From: Achatina immaculata
Taxonomy: Eukaryota; Mollusca; Gastropoda; Stylommatophora; Achatinidae
DNA length: 64,000 nucleotides
Direction: 5' to 3'
Assembly (NCBI GenBank): GCA_009760885.1
Contig: CM019719.1
Span: forward strand, 35,505,584 to 35,569,583
Part shown: in pieces, positions 44,113 to 53,217 of the stretch
Position numbering within the stretch: the first letter of the stretch is position 1
Layout: every line of letters starts with the position of its first letter
Translations under genes and position numbers: made by a program
Notes under the pieces: generated by a model
Seen by the model: only the letters and a program-made list of their open reading frames with translations
Database searches by the model: none
What the model was told of the DNA's origin: nothing

Positions 44113-44445
44113 CATACAATTAAAAGTAAGAGAACACAGTTTTGTAGGATTAGACCTCGAAAAAATCGAAGACAAAGCGCTTTAATGAGACACGAGAGAA
44201 AGAAAAATCACAAGAGAATTACCTGGGATTCGAACACAGACTCCGGTAGGACGAGCAACCGTCTAGATACGAGAGAACAGCGTACCATCGACTTAGCCAA
44301 CTAGCACCCCCCCTTCCACAAAAAGGTGTTTTATTGACATAGTCTTTAGTAACTGTTCAGTAGACACGAGGGATCGTAATACCCGGAAAGAAACGAGGTC
44401 GTGACACAGAAATTCCATAGATTAAATTTGGTCTCTCTAGCAGGT
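44113..44445 (-). repeat. Family E repeat, copy E2 (tRNA-like core)
   Basis: On the minus strand it has TTGGCTAAGTCGATGG (A-box-like) and GTTCGAATCCC (B box), so it contains a tRNA-derived core. It is an inverted copy of E3, with arms of roughly 300 bp and about 80-85% identity. Confidence 0.7.
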
Positions 44446-44574
44446 ACCAACTTTTAGACAAACATACATATGCCATGTCTGGTGCAAACTTGAACAACAA
44501 TAACAAACGAACGAATAATTGTTACATGAAGTTAGTTTCAGGTATAGTTTTAAGGAACAATTTTTTTTTATAAA

Positions 44575-44990
44575 TAGGAAACTACGAGACTTTGGTATGG
44601 AAAGAAACGAGATCGTGACATAGAAATTCCGTAGCTTATATTCAGTCTCTAGAGCAGGTGTCACGACCTCGTCTCTTTCCGGGTGTCACGATCCCTCGTG
44701 TCTACTGAACAGTTACTAAAGACTGTGTCAATAAAACACCCTTTTTTTTTTTTTGGGGGGGGGGGGCTAGTTGGCTAAGTCGATAGTACTCTATTCTCTA
44801 GTGGCTAGACGGCTGAGCATCATACCAGAGTCTGTGTTCGAATCCCAGGTAATTCTCTTGTGATTTTTCTTTCTCTCATGTCTCACTAAAGTACTTTATC
44901 TACGATTTTTTCAAGGTCTAATCCTACAAAACTGTGTTCTCTTACTTTTCCGTACCAAAGTCTCGTAGTCTCCTATTTATAACAAAATTT
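44575..44990 (+). repeat. Family E repeat, copy E3, inverted relative to E2
   Basis: The + strand holds the tRNA-like core at 44766-44850 (CTAGTTGGCTAAGTCGAT and GTGTTCGAATCCC). Flanking blocks GTCTACTGAACAGTTACTAA and CAAGGTCTAATCCTACAAAA mirror E2. The segment 44575-44600 is itself the inverted counterpart of 44946-44982. Confidence 0.7.
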
Positions 44991-45004
44991 GAACCATACA
45001 ACTA

Positions 45005-45095
45005 GTGTGTCAGCTATAGCTGGCCAAGCCCGACGTTAGCGTGTCAGTTATATATGGGTCGTTGATTTCCAAAACGGACAGCATCTTCATTATGT
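45005..45095. repeat. Fragment of repeat family F (F4)
   Basis: TATGGGTCGTTGATTTCC and CGGACAGCATCTTC align with the single 51-bp unit region of F3 and the array units of F1. Confidence 0.5.
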
Positions 45096-45183
45096 TTATA
45101 AAATTTTATCAGATGGAATCAACTCAGGCAGCAACTTTCGAGTAATAGCTTTACTATAGACCTGTTTCCAGCGTGTGCATTAA

Positions 45184-45885
45184 CTCTTCCCGTGCCCAAG
45201 AAAAAAACGCGGACGTTCCCGTTCGTGCCACGCAAAAAGCGCGGGTCCTGATCTGTATAGTGGGTATAGTTGTAAAATGGAATGGAAAACAGTATTTACA
45301 TGTACTTCTGTGTACTAATTATGTTTCAAAGTATAACTAAATGTATGAAAATTTAATAAATGCAGAGTTTTTTAATGAAAAAGGAAGTAATGTGATGTTT
45401 TTAGACAATGATTGTGCCCAGCTCACCATCGGCTAGGTCTAGATATGCACTACTTACCATCTGAGATGTCTAGATCTACTTGTCGATCTCGTATTGTGAT
45501 TATATGTTGCATTCTCGCTAAATTAATGTCTGAAATAACCTACTAACTATTTCTCCACTCGTCTAATATGTCTAAATCTACTTAGGATACATTCAAGAGC
45601 AGTGGGGTGGTCACAGGCCATGTCCATACCCCTATCTACATTGTCAAAAATTGAAAAATTTCGATGTTTCTCTTCCTTTTTCTCGCTCGGCATCGCTCGT
45701 AACTAAGAACTCATCCACCATTTTGAAAAGTGTCACCGGAAACGCGAACGAAATATGTACAATCTATATATTACATCGGTTGATTTTATTGAAACAAATG
45801 AATTGTCACTATAACAACTATGGCACGCAACTCAGTAATCGGAAATCCTCACTATAGCGACTATGGCGAACTCACTGGTCAGTAA
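45184..45885 (+). mobile_element. Repeat family I, copy I1 (TTAA-flanked start)
   Basis: Begins CTCTTCCCGTGCC directly after TTAA (45180-45183). Copy I2 at 62648 has the same start after TTAA, suggesting a TTAA-targeting (piggyBac-like) non-autonomous element. The right TTAA was not found. The two copies align over about 600 bp (CGGACGTTCCCGT, GGGTATAGTTGTAAAA, GTCTAGATCTACTT blocks). It ends with two diverged 43-bp units at 45806-45891. Confidence 0.65.
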
Positions 45886-45914
45886 AAACAAAATATTCCT
45901 AGTTCTTTATATAG

Positions 45915-46058
45915 TTTACTGTTATCGTGTGTTCTATGCATTTTTATTGTTATCGTTTATTCCATGCATTTTTATTGCTATCGTTTATTCTATGCATTTT
46001 TATTATTATCGTTTATTCCATGCATTTTTATTGTTATAGTTTATGCATTTTTATTGGT
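45915..46058. repeat. 28-bp tandem repeat, 5 copies, just upstream of host exon 3
   Basis: Units of CCATGCATTTTTATTGTTAT-type. The last copy ends about 25 bp before the exon and helps form its T-rich acceptor region. Confidence 0.85.
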
Positions 46059-46084
46059 ACTGGGTTTATTTGTCTTCTTCACAG

Positions 46085-46933
46085 GCTTATGGATCTAAGG
46101 TAAATCTTGCCCTTCACGAAATAGATTTCAATAAAGTCTACCCACAAGATGTGGTCTACGCAAGAACAAATCAAAAATGGTATTGGGGATTACTGAGCAA
46201 CCATCACTACAGGAACAAAATCCCTCAGTGGGCAAAAGTCCCCACCTGGCAGATAAATCAAGTAGCGTGGTTACGGTTGATGTTACCAACAGACGTTCTT
46301 CGTAGCAATTTGAACGAAATGTTGGTGCAGATAGCTCAGTCTATGTATGATGAATTTAGTGTCTCGCAAAAACTTAACAACTCCAAATGTTGCGAGGGCA
46401 AGAAGACAAACTCTTCAGGCTGTGCTGAACCTATGTGTGTTGGCATACAAGACTGTTGTAATCTTACACGTACTGGAAACACTACAGATATCCCCAAAAC
46501 TTGTAGTAATCAGTCGTGTACAGAGTGTGCAGCTTGTTTGGATGATCACAACAAATGCGAAAATAAAACATGCACGAAAAATTCAGACATGCAAACAGCA
46601 AACTTCAGCATTTCGTGCGCAAGCTTTCTAGAAAATACAACGAAAAACATTTCTGAATTTTCCCGTTTGAAAAAGTTTGCCATTAAGTACTGTGATGAAA
46701 CTAGACCAGTTTTAAAACCTCATATATCTGTAGAAAGTATTCGCCAAACAAAAGGATACGACAATGTAGATCTGAACTTAGTGTGTGTTCACATCAGACT
46801 TGGCCATAGTGCCACACTCCCTCTTGAAAACAACGTAAGAAACCGGCTGGAAACAGTGCATGTTGTGTGGGAATTTCTGAAGCCATACATTAGCAGAGGT
46901 CATCATATTTATCTAGCAACCGACTCTCAAGAG
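46085..46933 (+). CDS. Exon 3: catalytic region with Cys-rich insert
   Basis: Acceptor TTTGTCTTCTTCACAG ends at 46084 and donor GTACGT is at 46934; both ends are phase 0, 283 codons. Residues 1-90 are globular (VVYARTNQKWYWGLLSNHHY, WQINQVAWLRLMLPTDVL). Residues 102-178 hold 13 cysteines including CC pairs, and residues 98-190 hold nine N-glycosylation sequons. After residue 190 the fold resumes: RLKKFAIKYCDETRPVLKPH, LVCVHIRLGHSATLP (the H-x-R motif of GDP-fucose transferases), VWEFLKPYISRGHHIYLATD, SQE. The exon is uninterrupted, and its codon use is smooth across the insert. Confidence 0.85.
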
Positions 46934-47089
46934 GTACGTTATGGTCGTCAGATTTGTTCTTTCTTTGATTCGTTTTTTTTTTTGTGTGTTTGTCTGTTTG
47001 CTGACCGCTTTTCTATACAAAGTGTTAAATCGTACTTATGTTTCCTACTTTTATGCACGCGCATAAAAAGTACTGATTTATAAGTTTTA

Positions 47090-48612
47090 AGGCTCTAAGG
47101 ACTGTTATTGCCGGAGGTGGGGTGGAGAATTCGATTTCCACTCCAACGGCGTGCGTCTCAAACAGCTTCTGGCAGTCAAGTCCAGCTCCTGGCCTTCCCG
47201 TGGCAGAACTGTTTAAACTGACAGGAGAAGGGGCGAGGGCGAATATCTGGCGCCTGAAAACCAGATACTTAGGGTAGATGAGTGGCACGTTTGGTAGCTC
47301 ATCTACCGCTGTTGGCGAGATTCTTCAGCTGCCGTGCGTGGAGCGGTGCTCCTCCCGGCCAATGAAGAAAGGTGCAGATGGGGTTGCCGCGCAGCATCAC
47401 TGCGGAAAAGGTGGTAGAAAGGATAAAGCGAAGCAAACAGTCAAATCACGGCACCTCTGGTCTGGAGGTCGGTCACGTCCTGAATGCAGTCATATCGGGT
47501 GAAATGCATGAACCGGCTTGTCCCAGAGGTTAAAACACTGCTCGCGAGACTCTGTGAATGCCGCCTGTGGAGTGAAGCTCCTCCCGGCCAAGGAAGAAAA
47601 TGCGGAAAAGAAATAAAGGTTGCTGTGCAGTGCCGATGTGAAAAGGTGAAGGAAAAGATCAAGTGAAGTTTAATCGGTATGTCCAGTAGTATCGCTGCGA
47701 GAGCTTCATATACCATGGCATCTCTGCTCTAGAGGCTGGCCACGTCCGAAATACACCTACACTGGTGAAATTTGCCTAAACATGCACACACCAGGGGTGG
47801 AACTTGATGGCTAGACATGTCATGCCACCTCCGCTCTAGAGGTCGGTCACGCCTGATATACACCCATACTGGTGAATTTTGCCTAAACCGGCTCAGGCTA
47901 GGGGTGAATCTTGAAGGCTATGCATGTCACAGTACCTCTGCTCTAGAGGTTGGTCACGTCCCAAACACGCCCATACTGGGATAATATGCCTAAACCGTCT
48001 CAACCCAGGGGTGAAGTCACTAGTGGCGAGGATTCGTCCTCCTGGACAAAAGCTCCATCCTGATCACAACTAGGAAGGGTAGCGGCCACGACCGCAAAAT
48101 GCTGAAGTCGGAGACACTGGACCAGGGCAGTCTAGACAGGCAACCACCTCTCACCCGGCGGGGATGTTTGCGTATCCTAATCACGCTGAGGTTTTCCAGT
48201 GAGAAAGTCCAACTCTGGACTGGATGGGCAACCGCTTCTCACCCGGCGGTGATACACGGGTATCTCAAAACACATCGAGGTTTTCCAGTGAGAAGGTCCA
48301 ACTCTGGCCTGGGTGGGCTACCTCCTCTCACCCAGCGGGGATGCACAGATATCCTAAACACGTCGAGGTCTTCCGGTGAGAAAGTCCAACTCTAGACTAA
48401 ACTGGTGCAACGAAAACCACAGTGTCACGCAATCCGCTTCATAGACCCACCAAGAATACAGGCTAAAGCCCTGTGATACTCTGAACCCCTTGTGGTCCTC
48501 CCGTGGATCTCGTGTGGTCCTTTCGGGGACTACACAGGAGACCACGGAACCTAACGAGGACCACAGTGCGGTTTTGGTGGTAGAAGCGAACGAAGAAGAA
48601 GAAGAAGATAAG
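47090..48612 (+). repeat. GC-rich composite repeat with internal tandem blocks and (GAA)n tail
   Basis: Stands out by base composition. Three kinds of internal repeats are visible: two GCTCCTCCCGGCCAA blocks (47345, 47577), four GGTCGGTCACGTC-type blocks (47465, 47735, 47840, 47945), and three TCTCACCCGGCGGGGATG-type blocks about 75 bp apart (48150-48400). It ends AGCGAACGAAGAAGAAGAAG, a typical retroelement (GAA)n tail. No domain was recognised in the open frame 48099-48395. Possibly the untranslated regions of a LINE or a non-autonomous derivative. Confidence 0.55.
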
Positions 48613-48737
48613 TTTTAAAACTTGGCCTAGATTTTTTTTTCTTTGTTTGCTTACTGTCCTTATTTCAGTTTAATAAAAATTATTATACTGATAACCTCCC
48701 CCCTAATCTGCGCTTTCCCCATTATTCTATGGCCCAG

Positions 48738-48914
48738 TGGTTCTCAAAATTTTAAAATCATACAGCCACCTTTTCCCTACATATAATCTGTGGAACAGAT
48801 AAGTAATATCGGAATGGTATGATCTCTTCGTTGTTTTTGATTCAGCATATGGCACTTAATATCACAATCGTGGAAATCCTCCGTGGTCCCTTAACCACAG
48901 GTTAGAAACCACTG
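48738..48914. mobile_element. hAT-type MITE, about 177 bp
   Basis: The left end CAGTGGTTCTCAAAATT and the inverted right end CAGTGGTTTCTAACCTG are hAT-like. No transposase. The 8-bp flanks do not match clearly. A further unpaired CGGTTCTCAAAACTGCGG lies at 49153. Confidence 0.6.
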
Positions 48915-49251
48915 GCCTAACCTCTTTAAAAAAAACAACAACAAACACTTATAATCTGTTCAGGTTTCTTTGTCGCGTTTTCCTCTAAGTTATTCTGACT
49001 CTGCACTATTTGTCCTGATGCCCTGCCAGTGATTTATTAAATATGCTGTCGTTTTTTTCTTATTGGTAAATTTACAAGTTTTCCACCGAAATTTCTACAT
49101 ATTTCATTATTTGTTTTTACCTCTAAAGATTTGAAAAACTTATTTTGTTAGCGGTTCTCAAAACTGCGGATTCCCGAGTAAGCTCATGTTATATATAAGA
49201 CTTGAATTATGAGATCTTTAAATAAAAAAAAAACTCTTACCATTACGGAAG

Positions 49252-49545
49252 ATGGGGGTGGCCTGGTTGGCCAAGTGGTTAGGCGCTCGGTCTACTAATC
49301 CGGTGGTACCGGGTTCAAGTTCCAGCAGTGGGGACTTTTTTTCTGGTACCACCACACTCCAGTATCCACCCAACCTGGAAAAATGGGTTACAGAAAAATC
49401 TAGGAAGATAAATACGACCCCTAGTGTGATACAGACCACATCACAATTTCATGTGCCGAAAGTCTTGGAAATACGCACCTAATACCATATCCCCAATATG
49501 CCTTAATGCATGAAAACGGGGATTTCACATTTGCCTAAGGACAAG
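49252..49545 (+). mobile_element. tRNA-headed SINE, copy S3
   Basis: The head has TGGCCAAGTGGTTAGGCG (A box) and CCGGGTTCAAGTTCCAG (B box). The body aligns with S2 (TTCTGGTACCACCACACTCC, GTGTGATACAGACCACATC, ACATGCATGAAA-like end). The complete tRNA-like head makes this the best family reference in the window. Confidence 0.8.
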
Positions 49546-50025
49546 GGGGGGCCCGAAGAAGTTTGAAAATTATTCTTCGCCAGAGTAATTTCACCGCTCC
49601 GGGATCGTTTTATTCATATTCTATGAATGCATATTCAATTACCTCATTTTCTATAAAACACCATTTTTAGAATTCATCAATTAGTTTTCATTACATTTTG
49701 TGCCCTGATATTTCTTTGTGGTTTGTGTAGCAGGACACGTTTGGTTTTAAGATTACTACTTTTAAAAATACTACTTTCGAACACAAATCTGAATGCAACT
49801 TTTTAATGCAGCCTTATTCTTCATGGTTACCGCATTTTCAAGACAGTATTACAATCTGATTATAGCTTTCACATTCCAGCTACAATCTTTCATATTCCTG
49901 CAAACTCATTTAGTCTCTTCGTTACTTTGTTTCATCCCAGTTTTCTTCAATGAATTGGGCGAGATTTTCATTGTCTCACTTATTGAGAATAACAGACATC
50001 TAAAAGTAGAAGGTACCGATTCAAT
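49546..50025. other. No gene recognised
   Basis: AT-rich intron sequence; the open frame 49793-50185 has no domain. Confidence 0.35.
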
Positions 50026-50200
50026 GGTGCAGCATTACGGTGGTGTAATGATTAGTGGACTCGCTTGTCGCCCACAGTGTCCAAGATTTGATTCCCTTTC
50101 CGGGCGAAATTTTTCTCGGAACAGTCGACACCAGGGTCGACAAAGCTTTAAGAAAAGGATAGCAGGATTTTCTCTTGGAAATTAAAGACACTGAACACAG
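50026..50200 (+). repeat. Weak tRNA-like/SINE-like unit
   Basis: GGTGTAATGATTAGTGGACT (A-box-like) and GATTTGATTCCCTTT (B-box-like) 45 bp apart. No second copy in the window. Confidence 0.3.
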
Positions 50201-50696
50201 AGGCTGGCTTCCCTGCTCCAAAATGCTTTGGCACATAAATGTGGAGGTACTTATACTTTACATGGCTCTACCTGTTGCCCTGGCATTATGCTTTTCCGAG
50301 TGATGATTATAAGCCGTGCTGGTGTTCTTTGTCCGTGCCATCTAGTTGATACTTCCAGTATTCTCTCTCTCTCTCTCTCTGCCTACCTCGGTCTCTTTTG
50401 CCTTCTATCTTTCCTGTTGCCACAATGTGTTCTAGCTTACCTCGCCGCAGAACTGTGCTGCAGCATGCAAACTCAAAGGAACGTAACTTTTTAAATTATT
50501 AAAATTGATCCAGCACCATAATTAAATCTCCCATATTCTTGTTTCTGTTTTTTTCTCCTTCTGTATCAACTGAAATTAAACCCTTTCGTGTCATATTTGA
50601 TTCTTCCTGATATTTTAATTTAGCTGCCTTTTGTGAATATCAGTGATTGTGATTGTTATTATATTTGATATAATCAACAATTTTCATGAATACAAG

Positions 50697-50806
50697 GTTC
50701 GTACACAAGCCATAAATGTGTTTGGAGACAGAGTCCATGTCAGCTCTGTACCAATTATCCACATTGCCCTTGTCAAGAAGGGACAGGATGAAAGATCGGC
50801 ATTCAG
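50697..50806 (+). CDS. Exon 4: short catalytic-region exon
   Basis: Acceptor TTCATGAATACAAG ends at 50696 and donor GTAACT is at 50807. Read from phase 0, it gives 36 codons plus two bases: VRTQAINVFGDRVHVSSVPI then IHIALVKKGQDERSAF. It continues SQE-VR from exon 3 and finishes a Ser codon with exon 5. The text fits the loop between the TDSQEV strand and the final SHSGFS strand of fucosyltransferase-like folds. The acceptor lacks a long pyrimidine tract, so confidence is a little lower. Confidence 0.7.
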
Positions 50807-51263
50807 GTAACTTTTCAAGATTCCTTATCGGGTTTAACACTCTCGGTGCCAGTTGCTTTTGTATTCAATATATTCTTTTTCCTTATTAACTCTTTCTTTA
50901 CTTACAGATTTGCCATTTCTCTGGAAATTTAACAGGAGAAACATTACAATTTAAGAGGAAGAAGTAGAACATTATTGAGAAAGAAAGAAAGAGAGAGAAA
51001 GAGAGGATTGGGGGGGGGGGGGAACTTTAGTTAACCCATATGTAAAAATGGGTACATAAATCAGGACCGTGGAACTAGAATCTCGGAGTTGAGATAGGAA
51101 GCAATTTTTTGGTGTGGTCTGAGACTGTAGAAATGTGCTGTTTATGCCTAAGGCAACAGAGGACTCACTGTTAAAATCAAAGGTTTGACACTGCATAACA
51201 CGAGTTAGTTAGGGTCAACCTTCAGAGTAATAAGTTGACTCCGTATAATACTTTTGAATGTTG

Positions 51264-51264
<1 letters not shown>

Positions 51265-51308
<44 letters not shown>
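51265..51308. repeat. (CT)n microsatellite
   Basis: About 22 CT repeats. Confidence 0.95.
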
Positions 51309-51310
<2 letters not shown>

Positions 51311-51324
51311 CCTACACACGACGG

Positions 51325-52020
51325 ATCTGCAGGGGTTCCGCCAGGGATCGTGACTGAAAAATCCCTCCTAGACACTTCTCGCGGAATCCTAGAACCTGCA
51401 GGGATTCCGCCAGGGATCGTGACTGAAAAATCCCTCCTAGACACTTCTCGCGGAATCCTAGAACCTGCAAGGATTCCGCCAGGGATCGTGACTGAAAAAC
51501 TTTTTTCTAGGCACTTCTCGCGGAATCCTAGGGCTTAGCTACATATTTTTGTTTTTGACCACGACAGGTTGGCTAAAAAACAAACAAACTTTTAGTTCTA
51601 CACACGGAGAAAAAAAAACTCTTGCACACGCCATACGCCACGTCAGACTTGATTAACATTTTCTGTAACACACATTTATTATTATTCTTTTCGGCGGCTG
51701 GGTGCGCCCTCTACTGGATAAACTAAAAGAGGAAAACTTTTTTTCTGCCTGTACTAATGACTTTAGTACATTTTATATAGGGTTGTGGGGGGGGGGGGGG
51801 GGGGGGAGAGAACTGAGAGAGAGAGTGTGTGTGTGTGGGTGTGTGTGGATGAAGCGAAAGCTGGCGGTAAATATTTTAATTCAGAGGTTCCGATGAGATA
51901 AATGAATATTACAAGGCTTCTGTAGGGACAAAAAGCTTGAGAAAGCCACGGACACAAAAACTTCAGAAAGCCACGGACAAAAAGCTTGAGAACACCACGG
52001 ACAAATCTTGAGAAGGGCTA
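51325..52020 (+). mobile_element. hAT-like repeat H, copy H2, with amplified ends
   Basis: It aligns with H1 but lacks its LINE insertion. The left 69-bp segment (GATCGTGACTGAAAAATCCC, CTAGACACTTCTCGCGGAAT) is present three times in tandem at 51328-51534. The right terminal about 25-bp segment (GGACAAAAAGCTTGAGAA) is present about four times at 51925-52017. A long G-run at 51784-51806 sits in the middle. Confidence 0.65.
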
Positions 52021-52119
52021 CTCTAGGGGATAACTTTTGTTATTTTACATTTTACTCATGCTCTTTATGTTTGTATATACTCGAAACTTAAGCGAGTGAT
52101 TGGGACGAGTGAACGATAA

Positions 52120-52205
52120 GAGATAAAGTGCAGAATGTCAGACGGGCCTGCGTGCCCAGTTCTTTACCACTTGGAAATAAAACTCTGTGTCTGTCTGCCT
52201 GCCTA
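52120..52205 (+). mobile_element. LINE family D, copy D2: 3' end only
   Basis: GCAGAATGTCAGACGGGCCTGCGTGCCCAGTTCTTTACC then GGAAATAAAA matches the 3' UTR of LINE D (shown here in segments of one run at 52131-52185). The tail is CTGTCTGCCTGCC, different from the ATTC tail of the full copy. Confidence 0.8.
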
Positions 52206-52258
52206 TATATATATATATATTATATATATATACATTTTTGCAAATATATATTCTCCAG

Positions 52259-52436
52259 TCTGACCCTGGTAGAACAACTTCTACTGACGACCTCCTGCAA
52301 AGTTCTTGTCGTCAGTCATAGCGGCTTCAGCCAGAAAGCAGCACAGGTCCGGCATCAGCTGGGCAATAACGGGGAACTTTTCATTTTCAAGAACGCTAGA
52401 GTTGTTCCACAGGGTGTAAAATGGCTAGGAGGATAA
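52259..52436 (+). CDS. Exon 5: C-terminal exon with stop
   Basis: Acceptor ATATATATTCTCCAG ends at 52258. The first base completes a Ser codon, then LTLVEQLLLTTSCKVLVVSH, SGFSQKAAQVRHQLGNNGEL and FIFKNARVVPQGVKWLGG lead to TAA at 52434-52436. The hydrophobic strand plus S-H-S-G-F-S resembles the last nucleotide-sugar-binding motif (VISRSGFS-like) of fucosyltransferases. A polyadenylation signal is found about 90 bases downstream. Confidence 0.85.
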
Positions 52437-52523
52437 TCTTTCTCATGTAATGAAGAACTGAACAAAGTTAGGTACTAAATAATTAACGTAGTTTTTTTTC
52501 AAAGATGGTTTTTTAGTGTTTAT

Positions 52524-52529
52524 AATAAA
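52524..52529 (+). promoter_or_regulatory. Candidate polyadenylation signal AATAAA
   Basis: AATAAA 88 bases after the stop codon, in an AT-rich 3' UTR-like stretch. A second AATAAA lies near 52810. Confidence 0.5.
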
Positions 52530-52875
52530 TGTATTTATGGCACAACATTGCAATGCATTATTAACTTTTTCGCTGCTACATGCTTCTCGAAAGCCGATCC
52601 TGGCTTTGTTGAACACTTCGCTGGCCTACTTTCACGCAGTGCTGATTTATTTTTTGTCGTTTCAAAATGTAAGACGCATCAGCGGTGCTGACATTTTTTT
52701 TTTAGTCACCAGAAAATATAAACATGTTGTAACTCTCGTCTCATTTAAGTCATGTTATATAGCTGATAACACAGTTATTTCTTCATAAGCATTGTTACAT
52801 ATAATCAAATAAAAAGACAGCAAAATAAAATGTTTTGTTACAATCTGCTGTTTTCCCCATATCTCTAACTTAGGG

Positions 52876-53217
52876 TCTCAGCGGTTTCCAATTAATAAAA
52901 GTCCGCGGACCCCCTGTTGTTTCAAAATCCAAGCCACCGACCCCACACTCTGGAAACGTTTCATATCTGTATGGTAGCTATATGCTTTAAATGCAAAAGA
53001 ATGTTTTTGAGAAAATGTGGGTAACCTTTAATGAGTAAATGCTACACTACACTAAAAACCACGTTACAAACTTCGTGTATTTTTCAAAATGATAATAATG
53101 TTGTTAAGTAAAAATAGACAACAATTAATACTCCTACTTCTTCTAACAAAAAACTGACCCTACGTCTTTGTCGCAGACCCTGCCGCGGGTTCGCGGAACC
53201 ATCAGTTGGGACCACTG
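52876..53217. mobile_element. hAT-type MITE, about 340 bp
   Basis: The left end CAGCGGTTTCCAATTAATAA and the inverted right end CAGTGGTCCCAACTGATGG share the CAGTGGT start. GTCCGCGGACCCC near the left and CCGCGGGTTCGCGG near the right are subterminal palindromes. Confidence 0.6.

Larger units (their letters stand above)
29722..46084. other. Intron 2 of host gene (16.4 kb)
   Basis: This intron contains family C LINE ends in inverted orientation, SINE S2, a pogo-like element, the 34-35.7 kb pseudogene, family G1, two arrays, the CR1-group LINE D, family E repeats and family I1. Most of the window's transposon load sits here. Confidence 0.65.
46934..50696. other. Intron 3 of host gene
   Basis: Holds the composite repeat at 47090-48612, a hAT-type MITE (48738), SINE S3 (49252) and a weak tRNA-like unit at 50026. 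Confidence 0.6.
50807..52258. other. Intron 4 of host gene
   Basis: Contains a (CT)n tract, repeat H2, a G-run, the D2 LINE end and a (TA)n tract close to the acceptor. Confidence 0.6.
24218..52436 (+). other. Host gene: fucosyltransferase-like type II membrane protein (5 visible exons)
   Basis: Five + strand exons join in phase (intron phases 2, 0, 0, 2) to give about 573 residues ending at TAA 52434-52436. The introns have GT/AG borders. The chain reads: basic tail, 20-residue hydrophobic anchor, Ser/Thr/Asn-rich stem, catalytic region. Catalytic features are GLGDRQRAIVGVYFLAEVT, CVHIRLGHSATLP (like the H-x-R motif of fucosyltransferases), IYLATDSQEV and LVVSHSGFSQ. These suggest a Golgi glycosyltransferase of the GDP-fucose type; donor and acceptor are unknown. 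The start codon must lie in an unseen exon upstream. A polyadenylation signal follows at 52524. Introns carry SINEs, LINEs and arrays, but no insertion breaks an exon and there are no in-frame stops, which argues for an active gene. Confidence 0.75.

Noticed and set aside
44766..44850. Functional tRNA gene
   Set aside because: Repeated in inverted and split copies, with poor stem pairing; treated as the tRNA-like core of family E.
49262..49335. Functional tRNA gene
   Set aside because: The A and B boxes belong to a SINE head whose body is repeated elsewhere; no cloverleaf ending is seen.
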